The position numbers and the translations under genes were made by a program. Shown one piece after another: positions 17,374 through 26,784 of a DNA stretch of 64,000 nt. Each line of letters starts with the position of its first letter. Position 1 is the stretch's first letter. A model generated the notes under the pieces. That model was not told the origin of the DNA, did not search any database, and saw only the letters and a program-made list of their open reading frames with translations. This DNA comes from JACMNW01 sp963708425 (GTDB lineage: Bacteria; Pseudomonadota; Alphaproteobacteria; Rhodobacterales; Rhodobacteraceae), in assembly GCA_963708425.1 (NCBI GenBank), contig OY970206.1, forward strand, positions 2,046,001-2,110,000. Direction: 5' to 3'.

Positions 17374-18306
17374 ATGGTAGATCAATCGGCAACAGCGGTG
17401 TCGGTACGGCCAAAGATACGGCGTCGTGCGCTGCCGGAATGGGTGTTTGCATGGCTGCTGATATTGCCTGCGCTTGGGTTTATCGGGGTGATTGTCGCCT
17501 GGCCGTTGTTGGAAACCATACGGCTATCATTCACCGACGCCGACATGGGCGGCGAAAACTGGGTCGGTTTTGCCAACTACCAAGAGCTGTGGGCAAGCGC
17601 CAAGTTTTTTGACGTTATCGGGCGGACCTTCTTCTGGATGGTGCTGTCGGTCGGGCTGAAGCTGATCCTTGGTCTGGTCGGGGCGACACTTCTGAACGCC
17701 GCGGTGCCGGGACGGGCGCTGTTTCGGGTGCTGATCATGCCGCCATGGGTTATCCCGATAGCAATCGGCTGCATCGGTTGGCTGTGGCTGTACAACGGGC
17801 AGTTTGGGCTGCTGTCGGGCGTGGCGCAGCGTATCGGGCTGATCGACGGGCCGTTTGAGTTTCTGGCCTATAGGAATTCGGCGTTTTATGCGGCGATTGT
17901 TACCGATGTTTGGGTCGGCGTTCCGATGGTGTCGCTGTTCTTTTTGGCGGCGATGCAGGGTGTCAGTCGCGATTTGTACGAAGCGGCTTGGGTTGATGGT
18001 GCGGGGCGTTGGTACCGATTTCGCCGGATTACCATTCCGCAGATCATGCCGGTGATCGTGTCGATGGCGCTGTTGTCCGCGATTTGGACGTTCAACAGTT
18101 TTGAGATCATCTGGATCTTGACGCAAGGCGGCCCGAGGGGCGCCACAACGACGCTGATCGTGGATACCTATAAGACGGCGATTGGCAATTTCAAGTTTGG
18201 TGAAGGGGCCGCGCGGGCGGTGGTGATTGTGGGGTTGCTGGCTACATTCTCGTTGATCTATCTGTATTTTCTAAACAAGATCAACAAGATATACGGGGTG
18301 AAATAG
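17374..18306 (+). CDS. Sugar ABC transporter permease (MalF type)
   Basis: The 310-residue inner-membrane protein has six hydrophobic spans and the permease EAA loop (YEAAWVDGAGRWYRFRRITI, about residues 205-224) that contacts the ATPase. With the next permease, the binding protein and an MsmX/UgpC-type ATPase it forms a carbohydrate importer of the CUT1 class. Its position opposite GntR-hexosaminidase and before GlcNAc genes suggests that it imports GlcNAc or chito-oligosaccharides. It ends one base before the second permease. Confidence 0.9.
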   Translation: MVDQSATAVSVRPKIRRRALPEWVFAWLLILPALGFIGVIVAWPLLETIRLSFTDADMGGENWVGFANYQELWASAKFFDVIGRTFFWMVLSVGLKLILGLVGATLLNAAVPGRALFRVLIMPPWVIPIAIGCIGWLWLYNGQFGLLSGVAQRIGLIDGPFEFLAYRNSAFYAAIVTDVWVGVPMVSLFFLAAMQGVSRDLYEAAWVDGAGRWYRFRRITIPQIMPVIVSMALLSAIWTFNSFEIIWILTQGGPRGATTTLIVDTYKTAIGNFKFGEGAARAVVIVGLLATFSLIYLYFLNKINKIYGVK

Positions 18307-18307
18307 C

Positions 18308-19150
18308 ATGATGGAACGCTATACCCGATGGCAGACCGCTGGGATTTACCTGTGTATCGCCATATTCCTGATCTTCACCCTGTTGCCGTTTTTTGAGATG
18401 TTCATGGCATCACTACGACCCATGCGGCACCTGTTCCGCGCCCCGTATCAGTTCTGGTCCGATGACTTTTCGTTCGAAGCTTATCGCAAGATGTGGGTCA
18501 CGGTGCCGCTTTTGGGGCGCTATATCCTGAACTCGATCTTCATCGCCACGTCGGTGACGGCGATCACCATGATCTTTGTGATCCCGGCAGCCTATGCCTA
18601 TGCGAGGCTGGAGTTTCCTTTCAAGAACGCGACGCTGGGGCTGTTTCTTGGGGTGAACATGTTTACCGGGGCGGTGCTGTTGATACCGCTATACCGGGTT
18701 CTGCGCAGTTTGGGCCTGCTGAACACGTATTGGGCGATGATCGTGCCGGGGGTGGCATTTCTGATACCGACTGGCATTTGGCTGCTGCGGTCATATCTGG
18801 AAAAGATTCCGCGCGAACTGGAAGAGGCAGCTTATGTTGACGGGGCAAGCCGTCTTTACACGCTGCGCCGGGTGGTGCTGCCGCTGGCGGTGCCGGGGCT
18901 GATCGTGGTGGGCGTGTCGGTGTTTATCGCGGCTTATGCGCAGCAGTTTCTGTTTGCGATAACTTTCAATCAGGAACGCAGCTATCAGCCGCTGCCCGCC
19001 GGCCTGTTCGAATTCATCGGCTATCAGACTGTTACGTGGAATGAGATGATGGCAGCTGCCCTGTTGGGGGTGACGCCGGTGATGGTGCTTTTCTTGTTCC
19101 TGCAGAAATACCTTGTCGCCGGGCTGACAGCCGGCGCGGTGAAAGAGTGA
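18308..19150 (+). CDS. Sugar ABC transporter permease (MalG type)
   Basis: The 280-residue protein has six transmembrane spans and the EAA loop EEAAYVDGASRLYTLRRVVL (about residues 177-196). It pairs with the MalF-type permease immediately upstream (1-base gap) to form the heterodimeric channel. The second ATG (18311) is an equally possible start. The binding-protein gene follows after 29 bases, preceded by GAGGGAGAC. Confidence 0.9.
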   Translation: MMERYTRWQTAGIYLCIAIFLIFTLLPFFEMFMASLRPMRHLFRAPYQFWSDDFSFEAYRKMWVTVPLLGRYILNSIFIATSVTAITMIFVIPAAYAYARLEFPFKNATLGLFLGVNMFTGAVLLIPLYRVLRSLGLLNTYWAMIVPGVAFLIPTGIWLLRSYLEKIPRELEEAAYVDGASRLYTLRRVVLPLAVPGLIVVGVSVFIAAYAQQFLFAITFNQERSYQPLPAGLFEFIGYQTVTWNEMMAAALLGVTPVMVLFLFLQKYLVAGLTAGAVKE

Positions 19151-19179
19151 AAACGTCCAACCAGAGGGAGACTAAGTAA

Positions 19180-20403
19180 ATGAAGCATCTGAAAACAATA
19201 ACACTTGGGGCGGCGCTGCTGGGCTGTTCCGCAATGACCGCGATGGCAGAAAGCCATGCAACAGAATTGAAGTTTATCATGTGTGGCGGCGAAGTGCGGC
19301 CCGCCGACCAAGTGGTGATCGACAAATTCATCGCCGATAATCCCGGCGTCACGGTGAATATGGAGGCGGTTCCTTGGGGCACCTGTCAGGATAAATCCAT
19401 GACGTTGGCGGCGGCTGGCGACCCAGTTTCAATTGCCTACATGGGGTCGCGCACGTTGAAACAGCTGGCGGGCAACGATCTGATTGTTCCGGCCGAAATC
19501 TCGGAGGAAATGCTTGGGCTGTATCAGCCGGGCGTTCTGGCGACAGTTAGCACGGGTGGCAAATACTGGGGTTATCCGCACGCGTTTTCGACCAAGGCGC
19601 TGTATATCAACTGCGATCTGGTGACGGCCGCGGGTGCCGAATGCGTGGCACCAACCACGTGGGACGAGATGTACACGATGGCGAAAGCCATTTCCGACAA
19701 TACCGACGCTGCGGGCATCGGTCTTGCGGGCAAAGACTTTGACAACACCATGCATATGTTCCTTGATTTCCTATATTCGAACGGCGGCAAGGTGCTTGAT
19801 GCGGATAGTGGCGAGGTGCTGCTGGACAGCCCGCAAACCCGGGAAACGCTGGCGCTGTATGAAAAGTTGCTGCCGGTTGCGCAAGAAGGCCCGACTGCGT
19901 GGGAACGTGATCAGATGAAGGATCTGTTCAACGACGGCAAGCTGGGCATGTATGTTAACGGCCCCTGGGGTAAGGGGCAGCACAAGCCCGAGATTAACCA
20001 GTTGATTGTGCCAGTGCCGCACGGACCTTCGGGCGCGTCGGGATCAATCTTGATTACGGACTCCATCGTTGTGTTCAAAGGCACTGAGCATGAAGAACTG
20101 GCGCATAAACTGGCACAGGCCCTGACGTCGGGTGCTGCACAGTATGACCTTGATCAAAGCTGGGGTCTGACGCCAATCCTGCAGTATGAAAAAGCCGGCG
20201 TCGAAGCCCCGTATTACCTGAACGATCCAACTTGGGCGGTCTATACCGCAGCCATTTCGACGGGCGGGCCGGAGCCTCTGGTGACCGATTTCAAATCGTT
20301 GCAGGGCGTGTTCACCAACATGATCCAAGGCATCATGCTGGGCGAAGGCACCGTTGACGAGCTGGTAACGGCTGCTGCTGCCGAATTGGCCGAGGTGAAG
20401 TGA
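19180..20403 (+). CDS. Sugar ABC transporter substrate-binding protein
   Basis: The 407-residue protein has an N-terminal signal peptide, most simply cleaved after AMA (residue 23); an LLGC at 13-16 looks like a lipobox but sits very early, so lipidation is uncertain. The mature part has the family-1 extracellular solute-binding pattern (DNPGVTVNMEAVPWG; NGPWGKGQHK near 260). It should deliver an amino sugar or its oligomer to the permeases. It is followed by a strong stem-loop before the ATPase gene, which probably raises binding-protein expression relative to the rest of the operon. Confidence 0.9.
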   Translation: MKHLKTITLGAALLGCSAMTAMAESHATELKFIMCGGEVRPADQVVIDKFIADNPGVTVNMEAVPWGTCQDKSMTLAAAGDPVSIAYMGSRTLKQLAGNDLIVPAEISEEMLGLYQPGVLATVSTGGKYWGYPHAFSTKALYINCDLVTAAGAECVAPTTWDEMYTMAKAISDNTDAAGIGLAGKDFDNTMHMFLDFLYSNGGKVLDADSGEVLLDSPQTRETLALYEKLLPVAQEGPTAWERDQMKDLFNDGKLGMYVNGPWGKGQHKPEINQLIVPVPHGPSGASGSILITDSIVVFKGTEHEELAHKLAQALTSGAAQYDLDQSWGLTPILQYEKAGVEAPYYLNDPTWAVYTAAISTGGPEPLVTDFKSLQGVFTNMIQGIMLGEGTVDELVTAAAAELAEVK

Positions 20404-20410
20404 ACCAACC

Positions 20411-20443
20411 GGCGTCGGGCAGCCTTTGGGCTTGCCCGACGCC
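20411..20443 (+). terminator. Intercistronic stem-loop after the binding-protein gene
   Basis: GGCGTCGGGCA (20411-20421) pairs with TGCCCGACGCC (20433-20443), and the stem continues inward with GCC/GGC around a one-base bulge, leaving a small TTTG loop. No T run follows, so it is more likely an mRNA-stabilising element than a full terminator. It begins 7 bases after the stop codon and ends 38 bases before the ATPase start. Confidence 0.65.
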
Positions 20444-20481
20444 CCCGACCGCAATTCTGACCGACTGGACGAGGACTTCGT

Positions 20482-21579
20482 ATGGCGACGCTTGATCTTC
20501 AAAACATTGGCAAATCTTTTGGCACAGTTAGCGTGCTTAAAGACATCAGCCTTGCCATTGCCGACAAAGAGTTCGTGGTCTTCGTCGGCCCGTCAGGCTG
20601 TGGTAAATCTACTTTGCTGCGCATTGTTGCCGGGCTGGAAGAGGCAACACGCGGTCGAATTGTGATTGATGGGCGCGACGTCAGCCGTGAACACCCGGTC
20701 GATCGGGGCATTTCGATGGTGTTCCAATCTTACGCGCTTTACCCGCATCTGTCGGTATTCGAGAACATCGCCTTCCCGCTGCGGGTGCAAAAGATGCCCG
20801 AGGCGGAACTGAAAACCCGTGTCGAGCGGGCGGCGGAAATACTGAAGATGACCGATAAGCTGCCACTGAAGCCCGGCCAATTGTCGGGTGGGCAGCGCCA
20901 GCGCGTTGCAATCGGGCGGTCCATCGTGCGCAATCCCAAGGTGTTTTTGTTTGATGAACCGCTTTCAAACCTTGATGCCGCTCTGCGCGGCGACATGCGT
21001 GTAGAGCTGAGCCAACTGCACAGAGAGCTGAATGCGACCATGGTGTATGTCACCCATGATCAGGTCGAGGCGATGACGATGGCGGATCGGATCGTCGTGC
21101 TGAATGCCGGTCAGGTGGAACAGTTTGGCACGCCGATGGAGCTTTATCATCATCCGGCGACCAAGTTTGTAGCGGGGTTCATCGGGCAGCCAAACATGAA
21201 CCTGATCCCGGCAACGGTGAAGGCCATCGCGGCGGGCGGCTTGACGGTGGAATTGTCGGGTGGGCATGTGATGACGGTACCGGTGGAAACCAGCGGCGTG
21301 CGGATCGACGACCGGGTTGAGGTGGGCATTCGGCCAGAGAATGTTGATTTGGGCGGCGATCTGCAGGTTGCAGTGCGGGTGTTGGAGCGGCTTGGTGGTG
21401 TGTCGATCGTCTATGGCGCAATTGGTGACGGCGTGCGGTTTTGCGCATCATTGGCGGGGGATGCGCCGGTTTCCGAAGGCGGCACAGTGGGGCTGAAGGT
21501 GGCCCCCAGCGACTGCCATATTTTTGATGACACGGGCAAAGTGCTGCGGCGGCGCGAAGCTCCGGCACTGGTGGCATAA
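20482..21579 (+). CDS. Sugar ABC transporter ATP-binding protein (UgpC/MsmX type)
   Basis: The 365-residue ATPase has Walker A GPSGCGKST (about 36-44), Q-loop FQSYALYPH (about 81), signature LSGGQRQR (about 134), Walker B VFLFDEP (about 153) and switch His in YVTHDQVEAM (about 191). A C-terminal OB-type regulatory domain follows (VGIRPENVDL). It energises the importer encoded just upstream. GAGGA lies 7 bases before the ATG. The oxidoreductase gene starts 12 bases after its stop. Confidence 0.92.
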   Translation: MATLDLQNIGKSFGTVSVLKDISLAIADKEFVVFVGPSGCGKSTLLRIVAGLEEATRGRIVIDGRDVSREHPVDRGISMVFQSYALYPHLSVFENIAFPLRVQKMPEAELKTRVERAAEILKMTDKLPLKPGQLSGGQRQRVAIGRSIVRNPKVFLFDEPLSNLDAALRGDMRVELSQLHRELNATMVYVTHDQVEAMTMADRIVVLNAGQVEQFGTPMELYHHPATKFVAGFIGQPNMNLIPATVKAIAAGGLTVELSGGHVMTVPVETSGVRIDDRVEVGIRPENVDLGGDLQVAVRVLERLGGVSIVYGAIGDGVRFCASLAGDAPVSEGGTVGLKVAPSDCHIFDDTGKVLRRREAPALVA

Positions 21580-21591
21580 GGACGCGATGAA

Positions 21592-22734
21592 ATGAGAGTT
21601 GTCACTGCAGGGATTGGCCTGCGCGCCGGCCATGTGCTTTCGGTGCTGTCGCAGCAAATGCCTGAGCTGGAGATTGTTGGGTTTTATGACCCGCAACCGA
21701 CGCATCTTGCGATGATTGGTGAAGATACGCCGCGATTTGCTTCGGTTGAGGCAATGCTGTCTGATGCCAAGCCAGATCTGTTCTGCGTGTTTTCGCCAAA
21801 CTGCTTTCACTTGGATCAAATCCGTTTGGGGCTAGAGGCCGGGGTGCGGGTGTTCACCGAAAAGCCGGTGGTGATCAGCATCGAAGAGACGTTTGCACTG
21901 GCAGAGTTGTTGGCGAAATACGGGTCTGATCGGCTGATGGTAGGTTTGGTTCTGCGCTATTCGCAACATATGATTGATCTGCGCAGCGCGCTTGCGGCGG
22001 GGGCTTTGGGGGCGATTACCTCGATGGAGGCGAACGAGCATATCGCGCCCTATCACGGCGCGTTCTTCATGCGCGATTGGCGGCGGCGCACCGATTTGAC
22101 CGGTGGTTTTATGCTGGAAAAGTGCTGCCATGATCTGGATATCTACAACATGGTCACGGCGTCACGGCCTTTGAAAGTGGCGAGTTTTGGTGGGCGGAAA
22201 TCGTTCCTGCCCGAACACGCCCCGGCGCGAAATTCCGAGAACGACATTTTTCATGTGAAGAAATCGGTCTGGGAAAGCGTCGATGATCCGTTCCGATCAG
22301 ACGGCGACATCATTGATTTTCAGACATCGATCCTCAGCTACGAAAGCGGCGCGGCACTGGCATTTCATACCAACCTGAATGTGCCCGATGAACATCGGCG
22401 GTTTTGCATTATGGGCACGCATGGCATGGCCGAGGGAGACTTTGTGCGGGGCTATCTGCGGGTAACTTCGCGTGATGGCAGCCGATTTGCCGAGCATGAC
22501 TATACCAAGGGCGACAAGGCCACGCAAAGCGCGCATTACGGGGCCGACCATATGATGGCTGCCGATATCACGGCTTATCTGCGCGGGCAGATCAGTGATC
22601 TGCCAGTTTCGATCATTGATGCGTTGGAGGCGGGGGTTGCGGCGCTGGCGTTGGATCAGGCGCGGGTCAGCGGGCAGATTGCCGATCTGGCGCCGGTCTG
22701 GGCGCGCTTTGACAGCTATGGGTTGCGCACATGA
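21592..22734 (+). CDS. Gfo/Idh/MocA family oxidoreductase of the amino-sugar operon
   Basis: The 380-residue protein belongs to the Gfo/Idh/MocA family by its overall pattern: an N-terminal Rossmann domain (IGLRAGHVLSVL, a variant without canonical GxGxxG), FTEKPVVIS near residue 88 carrying the catalytic Lys, and GGFMLEKCCHDLDIYN near 170. Its place between the transporter and the SIS deaminase suggests oxidation of an imported amino-sugar derivative, but no substrate can be assigned. The stop overlaps the next start by four bases (22731-22734). Confidence 0.82.
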   Translation: MRVVTAGIGLRAGHVLSVLSQQMPELEIVGFYDPQPTHLAMIGEDTPRFASVEAMLSDAKPDLFCVFSPNCFHLDQIRLGLEAGVRVFTEKPVVISIEETFALAELLAKYGSDRLMVGLVLRYSQHMIDLRSALAAGALGAITSMEANEHIAPYHGAFFMRDWRRRTDLTGGFMLEKCCHDLDIYNMVTASRPLKVASFGGRKSFLPEHAPARNSENDIFHVKKSVWESVDDPFRSDGDIIDFQTSILSYESGAALAFHTNLNVPDEHRRFCIMGTHGMAEGDFVRGYLRVTSRDGSRFAEHDYTKGDKATQSAHYGADHMMAADITAYLRGQISDLPVSIIDALEAGVAALALDQARVSGQIADLAPVWARFDSYGLRT

Positions 22735-23750
22735 CCGACGCCAGCAAAAAACGTGGTCAGCATATGGCGGCGGAAATCGCCGAAAGCCCGGCGGTTTTCG
22801 CAAGGGCAGCGGGTGCTGATCATGCGACGGTCCTTGCGGGTCTGAATCTGGGTGCCATGCGGTCGTTCTACACCATCGCGCGGGGGTCGTCGGATGCGGC
22901 GGCAAACACTGTATCCTATGAACTGATGCGCGAATTGGGTCGGCCCATGACCAGCCTGCCACCGTCGATCTTTTCGTTGGGGCGCGGGGTCGATATGGCG
23001 GGGTCTGCGGCGCTGGTAATCTCGCAGTCCGGTGCCAGCGATGATCTGGTGCGGTCTGCACGCGGGGTGCGGGGTGCGGGAGGCGTGGTCCTGGCGATTA
23101 CCAATCAGCCGGGGTCAGCAGTTGAATCGGCGGCGCAAGCGACGCTGGCTATTGCGGCGGGCGCCGAACTGGCGGTGCCTGCAACCAAAACGGTGATCGG
23201 GTCTATTGCTGCGGGAATGGCATTGATTGCGGCGTTGTCACCAAAGTACGCGGACAGGGCCGCGCAATCGGCGCAGGTATTTTCGCAGATTGCGGGTGTG
23301 GCGCATCCGAAAGCTGGTGATCTATGCGCCTCATTGCTGCGGGCCCAGCATGTCTATGTGATTGGTCGGGATACCGGCTTTGGCGCGGCGCATGAAGTGG
23401 CGCTAAAGCTGAAGGAATGCTGCGCGCTACATGCCGAGGCTTATTCGTCATCCGAGGTATTGCATGGGCCGCTGCAATTGGTGACCAAGCCGCTGATGAT
23501 CTTGATGCTGGATACCGAAAACGCCGATACCAAAGATAGCCTCGATCTGGCCGAAGCGCGGTTTCGTGCGGCGGGCGGGGCTGTGCACCGGGTCCGGCCC
23601 TCTGATGTCGGTGCGCGGGGAATGACGCCTGCGGCGGCGGCGGCGATGCTGCTGTATCTGATTTACCCTGTCATTCTGGCGGCGTCCGTGGCACTTGGCC
23701 ATGATCCGGATCGGCCTGCCACTTTGTCGAAAGTTACCCAGACAACATGA
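22731..23750 (+). CDS. SIS-domain sugar isomerase/deaminase (NagB-II/GlmS-C-like)
   Basis: The 339-residue protein has two tandem SIS domains, as in the isomerase half of GlmS and in NagB-II deaminases. Phosphosugar-binding serine-rich loops occur at IARGSSDAAANT (about 47) and ISQSGASDDL (about 99), and the late block AEAYSSSEVLHGPLQLV (about 240) is typical. No glutaminase domain is present. The likely reaction is deamination/isomerisation of GlcN-6-P to Fru-6-P plus ammonia, which completes the GlcNAc route with the kinase and NagA encoded next. Confidence 0.86.
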   Translation: MTDASKKRGQHMAAEIAESPAVFARAAGADHATVLAGLNLGAMRSFYTIARGSSDAAANTVSYELMRELGRPMTSLPPSIFSLGRGVDMAGSAALVISQSGASDDLVRSARGVRGAGGVVLAITNQPGSAVESAAQATLAIAAGAELAVPATKTVIGSIAAGMALIAALSPKYADRAAQSAQVFSQIAGVAHPKAGDLCASLLRAQHVYVIGRDTGFGAAHEVALKLKECCALHAEAYSSSEVLHGPLQLVTKPLMILMLDTENADTKDSLDLAEARFRAAGGAVHRVRPSDVGARGMTPAAAAAMLLYLIYPVILAASVALGHDPDRPATLSKVTQTT

Positions 23751-23811
23751 TTGCCCGGCCCCCCATTTGGCGCTTATCGGCAGGAGTTCATCAAAGCCGC
23801 TGGGTGCATCG

Positions 23812-24723
23812 ATGATCGCGGCAGGCATTGATCTTGGCGGCACCAAAATTGAGACGCAACTCTTTGATGCCCATTGGATGTGCGTTGACAAACGCCGGGT
23901 CGATACGCCGCAAAGCTACGATGCGATCGTGCGGGCTTTGGCGGATCAGATTGGCTGGGCGGATCAGCGCGCGGGTAAACCGCTGCCGGTAGGAATTGGG
24001 GCGGCGGGCCTCGTGAACCCGCAGACTGGCCTTGCCTTTACCGCGAACCTGCCAGCGATGGGCAAACCGCTTCCGGCGGATATCGCGGCGGCAACAGGGC
24101 GAAAGATTACCTACATCAACGATTGTCGGGCGCTGGCGCTTTCCGAAGCGGTGTTTGGGGCAGGGCGGGGCAAGTCGCCAGTCGTTGGGCTTATCCTTGG
24201 AACAGGGGTTGGCGGCGGACTTACCGTTGGCGGGCGGCTGGTGCCCGGCTTGGCTGGTGTGGGCGGCGAGTTTGGCCATTTCACTGCATCTGCCGATTTG
24301 ATCAGCGCCCATGCCTTGCCGCTGTTGCGCTGTGGCTGTGGCCGGATGGGTTGTACCGAAACCTTGGTGTCGGGGCCGGGGCTCACTCGCATAGCGCAAC
24401 GTTTTGTCGGGCAGGCGTTAACCCCGGAACAGTTGGTCGAGGCGAAGTCGACCAACGTGATGGCGGCAAAGGCTTGGACAGTTTGGTGCGATCTTTTGGC
24501 TGATCTATTGATCACGCTGGTCTTTACCGCCGATCCGGCGGCAATCGTCATCGGCGGCGGTCTGTCGAAAATTCCCGATCTTATTCGAGATCTTACCCCG
24601 GCCTTGCAGGTGGCCCAACTGCCCGGCTTTGCGATACCGGAACTTCTGATCGCGCAAGGCGGGGATGCCAGCGGCGCGCGCGGTGCGGCCTATGCGGCTT
24701 ATCAGGACGGCAAAAATGGCTAA
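23812..24723 (+). CDS. nagK: ROK-family kinase, probable N-acetylglucosamine kinase
   Basis: The protein is 303 residues from ATG 23812. It starts with the ATP phosphate loop AAGIDLGGTKIE and has the catalytic Asp in YINDCRALALSEA (about 103), GTGVGGGLTVGG, and the ROK zinc site (GHFTASAD with CGCGRMGCTET). It should phosphorylate GlcNAc (or a related sugar) to the 6-phosphate. The frame is open to 23695, overlapping the SIS gene, but the family begins at MIAAGIDLG. It overlaps nagA by eight bases. The kinase role is inferred from the neighbours. Confidence 0.85.
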   Translation: MIAAGIDLGGTKIETQLFDAHWMCVDKRRVDTPQSYDAIVRALADQIGWADQRAGKPLPVGIGAAGLVNPQTGLAFTANLPAMGKPLPADIAAATGRKITYINDCRALALSEAVFGAGRGKSPVVGLILGTGVGGGLTVGGRLVPGLAGVGGEFGHFTASADLISAHALPLLRCGCGRMGCTETLVSGPGLTRIAQRFVGQALTPEQLVEAKSTNVMAAKAWTVWCDLLADLLITLVFTADPAAIVIGGGLSKIPDLIRDLTPALQVAQLPGFAIPELLIAQGGDASGARGAAYAAYQDGKNG

Positions 24724-25852
24724 TCGGGGCACATATTGGCTGTGCCCGAACGGGCTGTTTGATGGCACCGCGTTGCATCAGGGAATGGCGCTTGGCTTTT
24801 CAGATGGTAGGGCCAGCGCTTTTGTCGCGGTCGCCGACTTGCCCGAAAGCGCGGCTCGGCGCGATGTGCAAGGCCTTGTGACGCCGGGGTTCCTTGATTT
24901 GCAGGTGAACGGCGGCGGCGATGTTTTGCTGAACACCACTCCTACGGCGGATGGCATGTCGGCAATCGCTGCGGCGCACCGGCGGTTTGGCACAGTTGGT
25001 ATTCTGCCGACAGTGATTACCGACCGACCGGAGGTGTTGGCAGAGGTTGCCAAGGCGGCGTTTGCGGCAAAGGGTCGCCAAGGCATTTTGGGTCTGCACA
25101 TCGAAGGCCCGCACATCTCGGCCGCGCGCCGCGGCACTCATGCCGAAAATCTGGTGCGGCCGCTGGATGCGGCGACGATTGCCATCGTGAAAGCCCTGCG
25201 GCACGCGGAGATTGCCGTGATGATCACGTTGGCACCCGAGGCGGCTATGCTGGCGCAGATTGCCGAACTCGCCGCGTCTGGTGCAGTTGTGTCGCTGGGG
25301 CATACCGATGCAACGGCGGATCAGACAAGGGCGGCACTGGTGGCTGGGGCGAGTTGCTTCACCCATTTGTTCAACGCCATGTCGCCGATGCTGAACCGCA
25401 GCCCCGGGGTGGTCGGGGCGGCGATCAATTCAGGTGCTTATGCCGGCATTATCTGCGACGGGTTTCATGTGGCAGACGAGATGGTGGGGTTGGCAATTCG
25501 GGCGAGGCTCGTTCCTGACCGCATGTTTCTGGTATCGGACGCGATGCCAACGGTTGGAGGATCTGATCGGTTTGATCTTTACGGTCAAGAGGTGCGGCTG
25601 GTTGAGGGGCGGCTTTTAAACGCAGAAGGATCGCTTGCGGGAGCGCATGTCACCATGGCGCAAAGCGTGGCGCGGCTGGTGAATGTGCTTGGTATTGATC
25701 TTGCTGCTGCACTTCGTATGGCTGTTACTGTGCCTGCGGGCATAATTGGCAGGCCAGAGTTAGCACAGGTTTCCGGGCGGGATGCGGCGGATCTGCTGGT
25801 GCTGAATCAGGGGCTGATCGTGACGGGAACCTGCGCCGAGTTGATCGATTAG
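24716..25852 (+). CDS. nagA: N-acetylglucosamine-6-phosphate deacetylase
   Basis: NagA removes acetate from GlcNAc-6-P to give GlcN-6-P, the substrate of the SIS deaminase. The 378-residue amidohydrolase shows TPGFLDLQVNGGGD (about 58), the metal Glu in LGLHIEGPHIS (about 125), His in VSLGHTDATADQ (about 192), HLFNAMSP (about 217) and the catalytic Asp in LVSDAMPTVG (about 272). ATG 24716 lies inside the kinase stop region (8-base overlap). It ends 10 bases before a convergent gene. Confidence 0.93.
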   Translation: MANRGTYWLCPNGLFDGTALHQGMALGFSDGRASAFVAVADLPESAARRDVQGLVTPGFLDLQVNGGGDVLLNTTPTADGMSAIAAAHRRFGTVGILPTVITDRPEVLAEVAKAAFAAKGRQGILGLHIEGPHISAARRGTHAENLVRPLDAATIAIVKALRHAEIAVMITLAPEAAMLAQIAELAASGAVVSLGHTDATADQTRAALVAGASCFTHLFNAMSPMLNRSPGVVGAAINSGAYAGIICDGFHVADEMVGLAIRARLVPDRMFLVSDAMPTVGGSDRFDLYGQEVRLVEGRLLNAEGSLAGAHVTMAQSVARLVNVLGIDLAAALRMAVTVPAGIIGRPELAQVSGRDAADLLVLNQGLIVTGTCAELID

Positions 25853-25862
25853 GTCTACGCAA

Positions 25863-26768
25863 TCAAAAACTGAATGGGTCCGTGAACAGCCGACGCCCAA
25901 GCGTCAGCGCATCCGCAACATGCACCATCGGGGCCAGATCGACATCACTTTCACCATGCGCAATCAAGTCAGTCATGCGCGCGTAAAGGCTTGGATATTC
26001 GCGGTCCGGACCTTCGGATTTAACTCCGTCGCTGGTGGATAGTTTCGATCCGCCCAACTGCAGGGTCAGCGCGCCGCTGTTGGTTTGAACCTCGATATCC
26101 CACGTTTGTGGGCCGGTTTGGCGCCAGTCAAATTCAGCCGTCACACCACCGCTGAACGTCAGCGAGGCGGCAATCGGGGTTTGCCGGTTTTCCGGGAATG
26201 TCAGCGTCGCGGCAGTCAGGTGGACAGGCTGTGGCAGAATCTCGGTCAGGATCGACAGGGCGTTGATGCCGGGGTCGAACACCCCCATGCCGCCCGGTTC
26301 GAACACCCAATCCTGGCCGGGATGCCATTTGCGGACATCTTCTTTCCAGGTGATCTGAACGGCGACGATCTTGCGGTTTGCCAGCCACGCCTTCGCGCCC
26401 GCCACACCATGTGCCATTCGACTGTGCCATGTCGCGAACAGGGTAACGCCGTTGGCCTTTGCCAGTGCTTGCAATGCATGCACCTCGGCCAGCGTCTGGC
26501 CCGGCGGCTTTTCCAGCATCACATGGCGGCCGACGCGCAGGGCAGCTTCGGCATAAGCAAAACGCGGTTGCGGGGGCAGGCACAATGACACAACCGGAAT
26601 ATCGGGGCGGGCCTGCAGCATTTCACCGAAATTGGCGAAGGATTCTATACCGTCCACGCCGCCCGCGCGCGATACCGTTGCGGCCAGCTCCCAATCGGGC
26701 GAGGCCGCAAGGGCAGGCACATGCTGATCCCGCGCGATTTTGCCGATGCCGACGAGGGCTACTTTCAT
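25863..26768 (-). CDS. L-arabinose/D-galactose 1-dehydrogenase (Gfo/Idh/MocA family)
   Basis: The 301-residue enzyme starts with the Rossmann motif ALVGIGKIARDQHVPAL and has MLEKPPG (about 97) and TWKEDVRKWHPGQDW (about 152). These blocks closely resemble the Azospirillum L-arabinose 1-dehydrogenase. It would oxidise the sugar C1 to the lactone with NAD(P)+. The frame is open to 26816, but the Rossmann fold begins at ATG 26768. It sits 16 bases after the arabonate dehydratase gene, which supports L-arabinose as the main substrate; D-galactose is a frequent alternative for this family. Confidence 0.85.
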   Translation of the reverse strand: MKVALVGIGKIARDQHVPALAASPDWELAATVSRAGGVDGIESFANFGEMLQARPDIPVVSLCLPPQPRFAYAEAALRVGRHVMLEKPPGQTLAEVHALQALAKANGVTLFATWHSRMAHGVAGAKAWLANRKIVAVQITWKEDVRKWHPGQDWVFEPGGMGVFDPGINALSILTEILPQPVHLTAATLTFPENRQTPIAASLTFSGGVTAEFDWRQTGPQTWDIEVQTNSGALTLQLGGSKLSTSDGVKSEGPDREYPSLYARMTDLIAHGESDVDLAPMVHVADALTLGRRLFTDPFSF

Positions 26769-26784
26769 CAGTGCCAATCCTTCA

